Source: Pleomorphomonas sp. NRK KF1 (GTDB lineage Bacteria > Pseudomonadota > Alphaproteobacteria > Rhizobiales > Pleomorphomonadaceae). Taken from it: a stretch of DNA of 64,000 nt. The translations under genes were made by a program, and so were the position numbers. Below the pieces are notes generated by a model that searched no databases, was not told where the DNA came from, and saw only the letters and a list, made by a program, of their open reading frames with translations. The stretch lies in assembly GCF_023721755.1 (NCBI RefSeq), contig NZ_JAMDLH010000011.1, positions 1 through 64,000 of the forward strand, read 5' to 3'. This document shows positions 25,826-34,979 of this stretch, in pieces (the stretch's first letter is position 1; each line of letters starts with the position of its first letter).

Positions 25826-26034
25826 GAGGAGGTGTCCGGCGACGGCTCCGGATCGGCGGGGGAATCGAGACGATGGCCATCGAGGCGGCGCGCCTCCAGC
25901 GCGTCCTGCGCCTTGGCCGTCTGCTTCTCCGCCTTGCTGCGGCCGAACTTCATGCGGTTTTCCGCCGCTTCGTCCTCGCGGCGGCGGCGATCACGATCCT
26001 TGCGTGCCCGGCGAAGATTGACGAGTTCGCCCAT
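25822..26034 (-). CDS. DUF4169 family small basic protein
   Basis: 70 residues. The start MGELVNLRRARKDRDRRRRE and the following AENRMKFGRSKAEK are the DUF4169 signature, a short, highly charged, probably helical protein conserved in alphaproteobacteria. No function is known. It starts seven bases after the sspB stop and overlaps the RHH gene; this trio is often found together. Confidence 0.85.
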   Translation of the reverse strand: MGELVNLRRARKDRDRRRREDEAAENRMKFGRSKAEKQTAKAQDALEARRLDGHRLDSPADPEPSPDTSS

Positions 26035-26040
26035 CGCCGA

Positions 26041-26640
26041 TCAGGGCTTCTTGCGGAATGCGTCGAGCGATACCACCGTCGGTCCGCTCGCGCGCTCCTC
26101 GCTCGCCTCTTCGGCGGGCTTGGGCTCCTCGGGCGCCTTGGCAGCGGGCTTTTCCGGCTTGGCGGCCGGCTCCTTGGCGGCCTGCCCTCTGGGCGGACGG
26201 GCGGAAATCTTGGCCTCGCCGCTTGCCGGACCGATCGCCTTGAGCGGGCCTTCCTCGGGCATGTCGGCGGCGTTGCCGCTCTCGTCGACCAGCGGGAACT
26301 GCACCGCGAACTCCACCGACGGATCGAAGAAGCCGCGCACCGAGGCGAAGGGAACCACCAGCTTCTCGGGCACGCCGGAGAAGGAAAGGCCGATCTCGAA
26401 GCTGGTCTCGTTCACCACCAGCTCCCAATACTGGTGCTGGATGACGATGGTCATCTCGTCCGGGTAGCGCTCCTTGAGGCGGGCGGAAATGCGCACGCCC
26501 GGCGCCCGGGTATCGAAGATGATGTAGAAATGATGCTCGCCCGGCAGGCCGGCATGCGCCACTTCCGCCAGCACCTTCTTCACAAGGCCGCGGAAGGCCT
26601 CCTGAGCCAGAACGTCGTAACGGATCATGTCCTTGGGCAT
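26041..26640 (-). CDS. sspB: SspB-type ClpXP adaptor (alpha form)
   Basis: 199 residues. SspB binds the ssrA degradation tag and hands tagged proteins to ClpXP. The N-terminal ~150 residues form the substrate-binding domain (MIRYDVLAQEAFRGLVKKVLAEV, GEHHFYIIFDTRAPGVRIS, the IVIQHQYWELVVNETSFEIGLSFSG stretch). A ~50-residue Ala/Pro/Glu/Lys-rich flexible linker follows, and the C-terminus VVSLDAFRKKP is the ClpX-docking peptide. ATG 26640 gives the standard N-terminus. The gene lies directly downstream of ssrA on the same strand, so the tag RNA and its adaptor are adjacent. Confidence 0.93.
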   Translation of the reverse strand: MPKDMIRYDVLAQEAFRGLVKKVLAEVAHAGLPGEHHFYIIFDTRAPGVRISARLKERYPDEMTIVIQHQYWELVVNETSFEIGLSFSGVPEKLVVPFASVRGFFDPSVEFAVQFPLVDESGNAADMPEEGPLKAIGPASGEAKISARPPRGQAAKEPAAKPEKPAAKAPEEPKPAEEASEERASGPTVVSLDAFRKKP

Positions 26641-26787
26641 TGAGGCTCCGCCTTGAGGAAATCGCAGGCGACCGATGGGGCCGCGTCGTTGCCGGCAGTT
26701 TAAAGCATCCGGCGCAACAGTGTAAACGGCTTCGCGGCGGATCGCCGAAAGCGCGGGAAACACGGCAAAGTTGGGAAGAGAATTAAG

Positions 26788-27100
26788 TGGAGGCTTCTGT
26801 TGCCAGGTGCCTCCGAACCCCGCCTAAAGGTGCAACCCCCTAGGGCTTGATTCCCAGTTTGGGCACCGCATTACGCGGCGACGGCCACCGGAGCATAGTT
26901 GTCATTCGCAACTATAAGGTTAGCCCGATAACGGTGGTACAATGCCGAGTGAAAGAGCCGCCTTTACGCCCCCGTCGATCCTATTTCGCCCCCGCCGAAA
27001 GCCTTGCGCCGATTGGCTTTGCAAGGCCTTGGGTGGAGGCGCCGGGTACCGCCCCCGGGTCCGAATGGTTTATTACGCAGTCCGTTTATCACCATAGCCG
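26788..27100 (-). ncRNA. ssrA: Transfer-messenger RNA, permuted two-piece alphaproteobacterial type
   Basis: Read on the minus strand. The tag frame at 26909-26871 encodes ANDNYAPVAVAA then TAA, a normal ssrA tag ending. The acceptor stem is formed by GGGGGCG (26993-26987), which starts the coding piece (then AAATAGGATCGAC), and CGCCTCC (27041-27035), the end of the acceptor piece, followed by ACC. Just upstream, CCGGG and CCCGG make the T stem. The two pieces are joined by a 30-odd-base segment that folds as GCCTTGC/GCAAGGC and is presumably excised, so gene order is acceptor piece first, coding piece second. A GGAGGC/GCCTCC hairpin at 26789-26814 closes the gene. The outer ends are approximate. 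Confidence 0.9.
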
Positions 27101-27264
27101 GATTGCTCCGGCAGGAAGACATATAGGGGCTGCCGGCCCGCCTGTGAAGAGGCGGCAAACGATCCGTCCCCATCGCGGGACGCCGCCATGCACCATCCAA
27201 CCTTGACCGTGCCCCTTTCCAGGTCCGATAGAAGCGCTGAAAAGCACAAAACCGGCGAGTTCCC

Positions 27265-28617
27265 ATGCTGCGACTGCATCGGCCGAAAGTCTACGCCCGC
27301 TATTCCCGCGTCGAGGCGTCCCGCCTCCGCCGCCAGATCCTGTTCCTGGTCGGCGGCATCGGCGTCGGCATCGCCGCCGTGCTGATGGCCCGCGCCGCCG
27401 ATCTCGCCCAGGATGTCTTTCGCGCCGGCGTCGCCGCGCTGCCTTGGCTGCCGCTCATCGTCACGCCCGCAGGCTTCGCACTCTCGTGCTTCCTCGCCCG
27501 GCGCCTGTTTCCCGGTTCGCAGGGCAGCGGCATTCCGCAGGTGATCGCCGCCCGCAAGCTGCCGTCCGCCGAGCCGTCAGGGCACCTCGTCTCGCTGAGA
27601 ATCGCCGGCGGCAAGATATTGCTGATGCTGCTCGGCCTTTTGGCCGGCGGCTCGCTGGGCCGCGAAGGCCCGACGGTGCAGGTCGGCGCCGCCATCATGC
27701 AGGCGGCCGGCCGCGTCGCCTCCATCCGTCGCTCGTCGCTGCTGCTGGCCGGCGGCGCTGCCGGCGTCGCCGCCGCCTTCAACACGCCGCTGGCCGGCAT
27801 CGTCTTCGCCATCGAGGAACTCAGCCGGTCCTTCGATAGCAAGGCGAGCGGCATCGTCATCATGACGGTGATGCTCGCCGGCCTGACGGCGCAGATGCTG
27901 CTCGGCGACTACACCTATTTCGGCTCGTCCTACGTGACGCTGTCACAGGGCGTCGCCTGGGTCGCCGTTCCGGTAGTAGCGATTGTCGGCGGCGCACTCG
28001 GCGGCCTGTTCAACCGCCTCAACGTCGTCTGGTCGCGCGGCGTGCCCGGCAAGGCCGGCGCCTTCATTCGCCGCCGCCCGATCGCCACCGCCGCCCTGCT
28101 CGGCCTTCTGGTCGCCGTTCTCGGCCTCGCCTCGGGCAGCGACGTCAGCGGCACCGGCTACGAAGCGGCGCGCGCCGCCATCCACCAGACACCGGCCGAC
28201 GTCGGCCTCTGGTACGGCCCGGCGAAACTTCTCGCGACGCTGGCCTCGACCCTGTCGGGCATTCCCGGCGGCATCTTCTCGCCTTCGCTGTCCATCGGCG
28301 CCGGCCTCGGCCTCGACGTCGCCTATCTTCTGAACGTAGATGCCCTCCAGGCCATCGCGCTCCTGGGCATGTGCGCCTACCTCGCCGGCGTGGTGCAGGC
28401 GCCGCTGACCTCGGTGGTGATCGTTCAGGAAATGACGCTCAACCACTCCATGCTGTTGCCGCTGATGCTGGTGGCGCTGATCGCCGGCAAGATCTCCAGC
28501 CTCATCGCGCCGGAGGGCGTCTATCACGCCCTCGCCCGCAACTTCGCCGTTCCGCCCCCGGCGCCCCCTGCGGATGACACGGCGCCCCAGGCTGACTCGG
28601 CGCGCGACTCCGGCTAG
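27265..28617 (+). CDS. ClC family chloride/proton antiporter
   Basis: 450 residues, many membrane helices. The selectivity-filter motifs are present in order: [24 protein letters not shown] (with the gating glutamate) and [16 protein letters not shown]. The internal proton-path glutamate is kept in [11 protein letters not shown], which fits an exchanger more than a channel. The C-terminus has no CBS domains, only a proline-rich tail. Such proteins counter acid stress or balance charge. ATG 27265 is chosen by context. It is 32 bases upstream of thyA on the same strand. Confidence 0.92.
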   Translation: MLRLHRPKVYARYSRVEASRLRRQILFLVGGIGVGIAAVLMARAADLAQDVFRAGVAALPWLPLIVTPAGFALSCFLARRLFPGSQGSGIPQVIAARKLPSAEPSGHLVSLRIAGGKILLMLLGLLAGGSLGREGPTVQVGAAIMQAAGRVASIRRSSLLLAGGAAGVAAAFNTPLAGIVFAIEELSRSFDSKASGIVIMTVMLAGLTAQMLLGDYTYFGSSYVTLSQGVAWVAVPVVAIVGGALGGLFNRLNVVWSRGVPGKAGAFIRRRPIATAALLGLLVAVLGLASGSDVSGTGYEAARAAIHQTPADVGLWYGPAKLLATLASTLSGIPGGIFSPSLSIGAGLGLDVAYLLNVDALQAIALLGMCAYLAGVVQAPLTSVVIVQEMTLNHSMLLPLMLVALIAGKISSLIAPEGVYHALARNFAVPPPAPPADDTAPQADSARDSG

Positions 28618-28649
28618 TCTCTTCTGCCCCTCGCACGCAGCGGACCGTC

Positions 28650-29444
28650 ATGCAGCAATATCTCGACCTCCTGAAGCTCATCCTCGACACCGGCACCGCC
28701 AAGGAGGACCGCACCGGCACCGGCACACTATCGGTCTTCGGCCACCAGATGCGCTTCGACCTCGCCGAGGGCTTCCCGCTTCTGACCACCAAGAAGCTGC
28801 ACATCAAGTCGATCGTGCATGAGCTGATCTGGTTCCTGCAGGGCGACACCAACATCAAGTACCTGAAGGACAACGGCGTTTCCATCTGGGACGAATGGGC
28901 CGACGACAACGGCGATCTCGGTCCGGTCTACGGCCACCAGTGGCGTTCGTGGCCGACGCCCGATGGCGGCACCATCGACCAGATTGCCGAGGTTCAGGAG
29001 ACCATCCGCCGCAACCCCGACTCGCGCCGGATGATCGTCACCGCCTGGAACCCGGTGGACGTGCCGAAGATGGCGCTGCCGCCCTGCCACCTCCTCATCC
29101 AGTTCTATGTCGCCAACGGCCGTCTCTCCTGCCAGATGTACCAGCGCTCGGCCGACGTGTTCCTGGGCGTGCCCTTCAATATCGCCTCCTACGCGCTGCT
29201 CACGGCCATGATGGCACAGGCGACCGGCCTCAAGCCCGGCGACTTCGTGCACACGCTCGGCGACGCCCACCTCTATCGCAACCACCTCGACCAGAGCCGG
29301 CTGCAGCTCACCCGCGAACCGCGCCCCCTGCCCCGGCTGAAGCTCGCCGAAGGGATAACCGACGTTCGCGATTTCCGATTCGAGCACATCGCCGTCGAGG
29401 GGTATGATCCGCATCCGCACATCAAGGCCGAGGTCGCCGTATGA
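28650..29444 (+). CDS. thyA: Thymidylate synthase
   Basis: 264 residues, the Escherichia coli-type length. Methylates dUMP to dTMP using methylene-tetrahydrofolate. The catalytic cysteine is Cys146 in [40 protein letters not shown], and the [20 protein letters not shown] and HLYRNHLDQ segments are canonical. The stop overlaps the ATG of the DUF4424 gene. The dihydrofolate reductase that recycles its by-product is encoded 5.5 kb away on the other strand, not next door as in many genomes. Confidence 0.98.
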   Translation: MQQYLDLLKLILDTGTAKEDRTGTGTLSVFGHQMRFDLAEGFPLLTTKKLHIKSIVHELIWFLQGDTNIKYLKDNGVSIWDEWADDNGDLGPVYGHQWRSWPTPDGGTIDQIAEVQETIRRNPDSRRMIVTAWNPVDVPKMALPPCHLLIQFYVANGRLSCQMYQRSADVFLGVPFNIASYALLTAMMAQATGLKPGDFVHTLGDAHLYRNHLDQSRLQLTREPRPLPRLKLAEGITDVRDFRFEHIAVEGYDPHPHIKAEVAV

Positions 29445-30457
29445 AGAGACTGCCCGCCTTCGGAATCGCCGCCGCTTTCGCGGGGGTGCCGGTCGTGGTT
29501 CATGCCAACGACACCATGGCGGAACTGGCCGCCGGCGGGCTGACCTTCGTCTATGCGGAAAATGTCCAGATGCAGAGCGAGGATCTCTACATCTCGCCGA
29601 AGGAAGTCCGCGTCGACTACGTCTTCCACAACGACGGCGACCGTGACCGGACAACGGTGGTCGCCTTTCCCATGCCGGATATCGAGGGCAGCGGCGACTT
29701 CATGGTCTCGGTCCCCAATCCCGAGTCCGACAACTTCATGAACTTCTCCGTGACGATCGACGACCAGCCGGTGAAGCCGGAAATCGACCGTCACGCCTTC
29801 GCCGTCGAGGTCGACATCACCGCCCTCCTCGAACAGCACGGCATCCCGCTGCTGCCGTTCGGCGCGGCGACGACCGATGCCCTCGCCGCCTTGCCGAAGC
29901 AGACGGTCGCCGACTGGATCGAGCGCGGCATCGTCATTCCCATGGAATATGACGACGGCAGCGGCTGGAAGACGGAGTACGTGCCGGTCTGGCGGCTCAA
30001 GACCACCTACTGGTGGCGCACCACCTTCCCTGCCGGTCGCGACCTGCGCGTCGCCCACCGCTACACGCCCAGCGTCGGCGCCACGGCCGGCCTCGCCTTT
30101 CTCGGCCCCGACGAGAACGATCCCTTCGCTGGTGAGGGCTTCGAGAGGGAGAAGCAGCGCTACTGTTTCGACGACAGTTTCCTCAGGGCTGTCGCCAAGC
30201 GCCTCGATGCGGCGCGGACGACGAATACCTACCTCCAGGAAAGCTGGATTTCCTACGTGCTCACCACCGGCGCCAACTGGGGCGGAACCATCGGCCGCTT
30301 CCACCTGACGGTCGACAAGGGCGATACCGACACGCTGGTGTCCTTCTGCGGCGACGGCGTCAAAAAGACCGGACCGACCACCTTCGAGCTGACCGCCACC
30401 GATTTCTACCCCGAGCGCAACATCGACATAGCGCTGATCCGCCGCCCGACCGACTGA
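29441..30457 (+). CDS. DUF4424 family secreted protein
   Basis: 338 residues. A signal peptide (residues ~1-22, ending VVHA) precedes the DUF4424 pattern: [58 protein letters not shown], and [23 protein letters not shown]. This family is periplasmic or secreted and of unknown role. ATG overlaps the thyA stop (ATGA), so it is translationally coupled to a nucleotide-synthesis gene with no evident functional link. Confidence 0.85.
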   Translation: MKRLPAFGIAAAFAGVPVVVHANDTMAELAAGGLTFVYAENVQMQSEDLYISPKEVRVDYVFHNDGDRDRTTVVAFPMPDIEGSGDFMVSVPNPESDNFMNFSVTIDDQPVKPEIDRHAFAVEVDITALLEQHGIPLLPFGAATTDALAALPKQTVADWIERGIVIPMEYDDGSGWKTEYVPVWRLKTTYWWRTTFPAGRDLRVAHRYTPSVGATAGLAFLGPDENDPFAGEGFEREKQRYCFDDSFLRAVAKRLDAARTTNTYLQESWISYVLTTGANWGGTIGRFHLTVDKGDTDTLVSFCGDGVKKTGPTTFELTATDFYPERNIDIALIRRPTD

Positions 30458-30470
30458 GGGTCGTGCCAGT

Positions 30471-30677
30471 ACCCCTCTCTCCAACTCTCCCCCACAAGGG
30501 GGGAGAGGGCACGGAAGAGTTTCCTTCCAGAACCTGCCACAGCCCTCGCCCTGCTCCCTCCCTCACAAGGTGGAGACAGTCCGGCCCGGCTCAACCAGAA
30601 ACACCAGATCGCGAACTCGCGCAGGTCAGCTCGACGCGCTCTCTCCCCCCTTGTGGGGGAGAGTTGGAGAGAGGGGT
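30471..30677. repeat. Inverted pair of a 37-bp short repeat
   Basis: The 37 bases at 30471-30507 (starting acccctctctccaactctcc) are found as an exact reverse complement at 30641-30677. Each copy contains its own small hairpin, ctccccc-acaa-gggggg. A weaker relative lies between them near 30565-30590. The repeat is of the short, GC-rich, dispersed kind found between genes in Rhizobiales. The 341-base gap 30458-30798 holds this pair and the degP terminator and no gene. Confidence 0.85.
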
Positions 30678-30740
30678 GAGACCCGAGGCGTCTCCATAGC
30701 GGATGGCTGCCCGTCTGCGAGACAGTCGATATCCACCAAT

Positions 30741-30776
30741 GAAAAACGGCCGGTCCGCGAGGAACCGACCGCCGTT
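30741..30776 (-). terminator. Terminator of degP
   Basis: On the minus strand AACGGC-GGTC pairs with GACC-GGCCGTT across an ~11-base loop, followed by TTTTTC. It lies 22 bases after the degP stop codon. Confidence 0.8.
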
Positions 30777-30798
30777 CTCTTTCGGACGGTGGCGTCCG

Positions 30799-32337
30799 TC
30801 ACTCCATTCTCACCGCGACGAAGCGGAGATCGCCGCTGGCGTTGGAGACCAGCAGCAGCACGGACTTGCGGCCCATCGTCTTCTGCTTCTCGACGGTCTT
30901 GGTCACGTCGTCGGGCGACAGAACCTGTTCCTGCGCCACCTCGACGATCAGGTCGCCGGCCGCGATGCCCTTTTCGGCCGCCGCGCTCGCCGGATCGACG
31001 CCGGTGATCACGACGCCACGAACTTCGGCGTTGAGGCGGTACTTTTCCCGGGCGTCGTCATCCAGAGCGCCGAGCGTCAGGCCGAGAACCTTCGGTTCGT
31101 CCTTCGGCTGTTCGGCCGCCGGCTCGTCACCCGTCGCCTCGGCCATCTTCTCGCCTTCCTCAAGGCGGCCGAGCTTGACGGGAAGCGTCAGCTCCTTGCC
31201 CTTGCGGATCAGCGTGACGGATACTTCCTTGCCGACCGCCGTATTGGCGACGAGGCGGGGCAGCTCGCGCATGGTCTTGATGGCATGCCCGTCGAAGGCG
31301 ACGATCACATCGCCCGGCTCGAGCTTGGCGGCCGCTGCCGGCCCGCCTTCGGTGACGCCGGCCACCAGCGCGCCCTGCGGCCGATCGATGCCGAGGCTTT
31401 CGGCAAGATCATCGGTCACTTCCTGGATGTTGACCCCGAGCCAGCCACGATGCGTCTCGCCGAACTCCCGCAACTGGTCGACGACGCCGACGGCGATCTC
31501 CGAGGGGATGGCGAAACCGATGCCGATCGAGCCGCCCGACGGCGAGATGATGGCGGTGTTGATGCCGATCACCTCACCCTTCTCGTTGAACAGCGGACCG
31601 CCGGAATTGCCGCGGTTGATGGCCGCGTCGGTCTGGATGTAGTTGTCGTAGGGGCCGGAGTTGATGTCGCGGTTGCGGGCCGAGATGATGCCGGTGGTCA
31701 CCGTGCCGCCGAGGCCGAACGGGTTGCCGATCGCCATCACCCAGTCGCCGACGCGCATATTCTCGCTGTCGCCGAACTTGACGGCGGTGAGCGGCTTGTC
31801 CGGCTTGACGCGCAGCACCGCGAGGTCGGTCTTGGCGTCGCGGCCGACCAGCTCCGCCTTCAGCTTGCTGCCGTCGGAGAAGTTGGCGACGATCTCGTCG
31901 GCGTCCTCGATGACGTGGTTGTTGGTGATGATGATGCCCGCGCCGTCGATCACGAAGCCCGAGCCGAGCGACTGCACCTTGCGCGGGTCGCCGCCCTCGT
32001 CGGAGCCACCGTCGCCGTTATCGGCGCCATCGCCGGGGTCACCGCCCTTGCCATTGCCGTTCTTGTCGAAGAACTCGTCGAAGAAGTCCTGGAAAGGCGA
32101 GCCTTCCGGCACCTGGGGCAGCGGCACCTGCCGCGTCTCGGCCACCGTCTGGGTGGTGGAGATGTTGACCACCGCGCCGATCAGCTTCTCGGCCAGATCA
32201 GCGACGGAGTCCGGCCCCTGCTCGGCGGTGGCCGTGCCGGCGCCGCCAAGGGCGAGCGCCGCCGCCAGCATCAGCGCCGCGAGCCCCGATCCGCGCCGCC
32301 GGCCGACATCCGGCACTGTCCTGTTCCATGAGACCAT
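30799..32337 (-). CDS. degP: Periplasmic serine protease of the Do (DegP/HtrA) family
   Basis: 512 residues. Signal peptide at ~1-38 (ALMLAAALALGGAG...). Trypsin-like domain with the catalytic triad His141 (ITNNHVI), Asp171 (KTDLAVLRV) and Ser245 (GNSGGPL), then two PDZ domains (~290-380 and ~420-505). It degrades or refolds misfolded envelope proteins. Between PFQDFFDEFF and the protease core, at residues ~91-118, lies an unusual Gly/Asp/Asn-rich acidic loop. ATG 32337 has GGAGGAAG upstream. It lies ~207 bases after the DUF2065 gene on the same strand, at the end of the hflKC group, a common alphaproteobacterial order. Confidence 0.93.
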   Translation of the reverse strand: MVSWNRTVPDVGRRRGSGLAALMLAAALALGGAGTATAEQGPDSVADLAEKLIGAVVNISTTQTVAETRQVPLPQVPEGSPFQDFFDEFFDKNGNGKGGDPGDGADNGDGGSDEGGDPRKVQSLGSGFVIDGAGIIITNNHVIEDADEIVANFSDGSKLKAELVGRDAKTDLAVLRVKPDKPLTAVKFGDSENMRVGDWVMAIGNPFGLGGTVTTGIISARNRDINSGPYDNYIQTDAAINRGNSGGPLFNEKGEVIGINTAIISPSGGSIGIGFAIPSEIAVGVVDQLREFGETHRGWLGVNIQEVTDDLAESLGIDRPQGALVAGVTEGGPAAAAKLEPGDVIVAFDGHAIKTMRELPRLVANTAVGKEVSVTLIRKGKELTLPVKLGRLEEGEKMAEATGDEPAAEQPKDEPKVLGLTLGALDDDAREKYRLNAEVRGVVITGVDPASAAAEKGIAAGDLIVEVAQEQVLSPDDVTKTVEKQKTMGRKSVLLLVSNASGDLRFVAVRME

Positions 32338-32544
32338 AGCCGGTCTTCCTCCACTGGAGCGTCCGTCCGCGAAGTCCCAGGCCTTCCGGAGCGCCTGGAC
32401 GCTAGAAAACAAAACCGGAAGCAAGGGCGGTGAAGCCTCTGTTCCGGATGAGCGCGATCAGCGACCGCGCCCTACGCATTCGGCGAAGTCATAATCCGTT
32501 TCACGGATGGAGACAAACCCCACCCGCGCACGACTGACGGCCGG

Positions 32545-32733
32545 TCATCCGCCCCGCACCGCCCAGACGACGGCGACGCCGACCGCCATCGCAGCAACGC
32601 CACCGGTCCTGAGCCAGAAGTCGGAGGCTTCCAGCAGCTGGCGGAGCCCCTTGCGCATCAGCGAAGGGGCTGCCGCGTACAGCAGCCCCTCAAGGACGAC
32701 CATCAGGCCGACGGCGACCAGGAAGTCGTTCAA
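32545..32733 (-). CDS. DUF2065 family small membrane protein
   Basis: 62 residues with two hydrophobic helices (FLVAVGLMVVLEGLLYAAAP and TGGVAAMAVGVAVVWAV) joined by a basic loop, the DUF2065 layout. Its ATG overlaps the hflC stop codon, and in alphaproteobacteria it regularly follows hflC, so it probably works with the HflKC complex; the exact role is unknown. Confidence 0.88.
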   Translation of the reverse strand: MNDFLVAVGLMVVLEGLLYAAAPSLMRKGLRQLLEASDFWLRTGGVAAMAVGVAVVWAVRGG

Positions 32734-33647
32734 GGCTGGGCCGGAACGGCCGGAGCCGCCGCGTTCCCCGCCATCCCGGTCGATCCACCGAAGAAGCGGA
32801 AGAACTCCGAGTCAGGCTTGAGCAGCATGGTCGTGCCATTGGCCAGCGACGAGGCGTAAGCCTGCATCGAACGATAGAACTCGAAGAAGCCCCTGTCGGC
32901 GCCATAGGCCTCAGCGTAGATGCGGTTGCGTTCGGCATCGCCCTCGCCGTGCAGGATATCGGCATCACGACGCGCCTCGGCCAGAAGCACGGTGGCCTGA
33001 CGATCGGCCTCGGCGCGGATGCGCGCGGCTTCCTGCGTACCCTCGGCCCTGAGTTCGGCCGCCTCGGCGAGACGCTCCGACCGCATGCGGTCGTAGGTCT
33101 GTTCGAGCACGTTGTTCGGCAGTTCGGTGCGGCGGATCCTGAGCTCGACGATGTCGATGCCGAGATTGGCCGCTTCCGGACGGACGAACTCCGCCACCTC
33201 AAGCATCATCGCCGCCCGCTCCTCGGACAGCGCGTCGCCGAATGAGCGCGTGCCGTAGACGCGGCGCAACGCCGAATCGAGACGGGTTCTGAGCCGCATT
33301 TCCGCCATCGCCATGTTGCCGGTGACGCTCTCGCGGAAGGCCCGGGCATTGACGATGCGGTAGGCCGCGAAGGCATCCACCACATACTGGCGGCTGTCAC
33401 GCACCTGCACGACGTTGTTGTCGATCTCGATGGTGTTGAGACGCTTGTCGACAATCTGCACGCTGTCGACAATGTTGGTCGGCAGCTTGAAGTAGATTCC
33501 GGGCTCGGTGATGACCCGCTGGATCTCGCCGAAGCGCAACTGGATGGCCTGATCGCGTTCGGTGACGATGAAGACCGACGAATAGACGACCAGCGCGGCA
33601 ACGGCGACGACGATCAGGACGAAGGGCAAAGCGATCGTGCGCATCAT
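32730..33647 (-). CDS. hflC: Protease modulator HflC
   Basis: 305 residues. One N-terminal membrane anchor (IALPFVLIVVAVAALVVYSSVFIV) is followed by an SPFH/band-7 domain (~25-200, with ITEPGIYFKLPTNIVDSVQIVDKR) and a long alanine/glutamate-rich coiled coil (~190-260). HflC with HflK forms a large membrane assembly that encloses the FtsH protease and tempers its action. Start overlaps the hflK stop; a second Met follows the first. Confidence 0.95.
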   Translation of the reverse strand: MMRTIALPFVLIVVAVAALVVYSSVFIVTERDQAIQLRFGEIQRVITEPGIYFKLPTNIVDSVQIVDKRLNTIEIDNNVVQVRDSRQYVVDAFAAYRIVNARAFRESVTGNMAMAEMRLRTRLDSALRRVYGTRSFGDALSEERAAMMLEVAEFVRPEAANLGIDIVELRIRRTELPNNVLEQTYDRMRSERLAEAAELRAEGTQEAARIRAEADRQATVLLAEARRDADILHGEGDAERNRIYAEAYGADRGFFEFYRSMQAYASSLANGTTMLLKPDSEFFRFFGGSTGMAGNAAAPAVPAQP

Positions 33648-34777
33648 TGGGTACCTCCCGTGCTGGCCGATGTCGCCGGACGCCCGATTTCGGGCAACGG
33701 CAGGTAGGGCAGCACGCCTTGCGTCGAGCCGCTGTCGAGGATCACCTTGTTGGTCTTGGAGAGCACGCCCTCCATGGTTTCAAGATAGATGCGCTCGCGC
33801 GTGATGTCGGGCGACTTGGCGTACTCCTGGTAAACCGACGTGAAGCGCTGTGCGCCACCGGTCGCCTCGGCGATCACCTGGTCGCGATAGCCGAGCGCCG
33901 CCTCGCGGATCTGCGACGCCTCGCCGCGCGCCTCGCCAAGCCGCTTGTTGGCATAGGCCTGCGCGTCTTGCTTGAACTTGTCCTGGTCCTGCTGGGCGCG
34001 CTGCACTTCGCCGAAGGCGTCCTGCACCTCCAGCGGCGGATCCGCGCGGGTGACGTTGACGGCGGTGATCGATACGCCGGCGTCGTAGGAATCCAGCGTC
34101 TGCTGGATGCGCTCGCGCACCGCGGTCTGCGCCGCTTCGCGGCCGGTGGTGCGGAACTCGTCGGCACGGGTGCGCCCGACCACTTCACGCATCACCGATT
34201 CGGAAACCTTGCGGACGATGTCCGGCTGGTCGGCGACACGGAACAGATACTTGACGGGATCGGCGATGCGCCAGAGCACCGAGAACTCGACGCTGACCAG
34301 ATTCTGGTCGCCCGAAAGCATGATGGAGTCGGCGCCACCGGCGGCAACGCCGCCGAGCACTTCCTGGTTTTCCTTGAGCAGGGCCGGCGTCTCCACCTGC
34401 TCGATCGGCCAGAAGGCAAAATGGATACCCGGCTCGTTGAGCTCTGGCTTGACCTTGCCGAACAGCAGCTCCACGCCGACCTGATCGGGCTGGACCACGT
34501 AGATGCTCTGGTAGAGCCAGAATCCGACCGCGGCCACCGCGATCAGCGGCAACGCCGTCAGAATGCCGGTGGGCTCGCCCTGCCCGGGCCGTCCGCCACC
34601 ACCGCCACCGGGCAGAAGCCGACGGATCTTGTCCTGTCCGCGCCGGAGCAGTTCCTCAAGGTCGGGGGGCTCGTTGCCGCCACCACCGCCACCCTGCGGC
34701 CCTCTGGGCGGCTGTCCCCACGGTCCGTTACCGCCGCCTTTCCAGCCGCCGCCACCACTCTGATTGCTCCAGGGCAT
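33644..34777 (-). CDS. hflK: Protease modulator HflK
   Basis: 377 residues. The N-terminal ~75 residues are cytoplasmic and glycine/proline-rich, then a membrane helix (ILTALPLIAVAAVGFWLYQ), an SPFH domain (~95-290) and a coiled-coil tail rich in Ala/Gln/Arg. It is the partner of HflC in the FtsH-controlling complex. First gene of hflK-hflC-DUF2065, all linked by ATGA overlaps. The 202-base gap upstream holds the folA terminator and probably the operon promoter. Confidence 0.95.
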   Translation of the reverse strand: MPWSNQSGGGGWKGGGNGPWGQPPRGPQGGGGGGNEPPDLEELLRRGQDKIRRLLPGGGGGGRPGQGEPTGILTALPLIAVAAVGFWLYQSIYVVQPDQVGVELLFGKVKPELNEPGIHFAFWPIEQVETPALLKENQEVLGGVAAGGADSIMLSGDQNLVSVEFSVLWRIADPVKYLFRVADQPDIVRKVSESVMREVVGRTRADEFRTTGREAAQTAVRERIQQTLDSYDAGVSITAVNVTRADPPLEVQDAFGEVQRAQQDQDKFKQDAQAYANKRLGEARGEASQIREAALGYRDQVIAEATGGAQRFTSVYQEYAKSPDITRERIYLETMEGVLSKTNKVILDSGSTQGVLPYLPLPEIGRPATSASTGGTQ

Positions 34778-34795
34778 TAGGGTCCCTTCCTCCGT

Positions 34796-34856
34796 AAGTA
34801 AAAATCAGGAGCGCTTCCGTGATGGTCAGGCAAGGCTGCCCGACGGGAAACGCTCC
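34796..34856 (-). terminator. Terminator downstream of folA
   Basis: A long imperfect stem on the minus strand (GGAGCGTTTCC... against ...GGAAGCGCTCC, 34808-34820 and 34843-34856) encloses a smaller hairpin and is followed by TGATTTTTAC. It separates folA from hflK. Confidence 0.75.
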
Positions 34857-34979
34857 GGCTCGGTCTGACGGCGATCATAGGAGGCAACGCCTCGCTCTTC
34901 AACGCGCGCAGAGTTCAATCGCCATTTGGGGTGTCTGGATGTTCCGATCAACCGTCCGCGCGTGATTCTTTCGGCGCGG

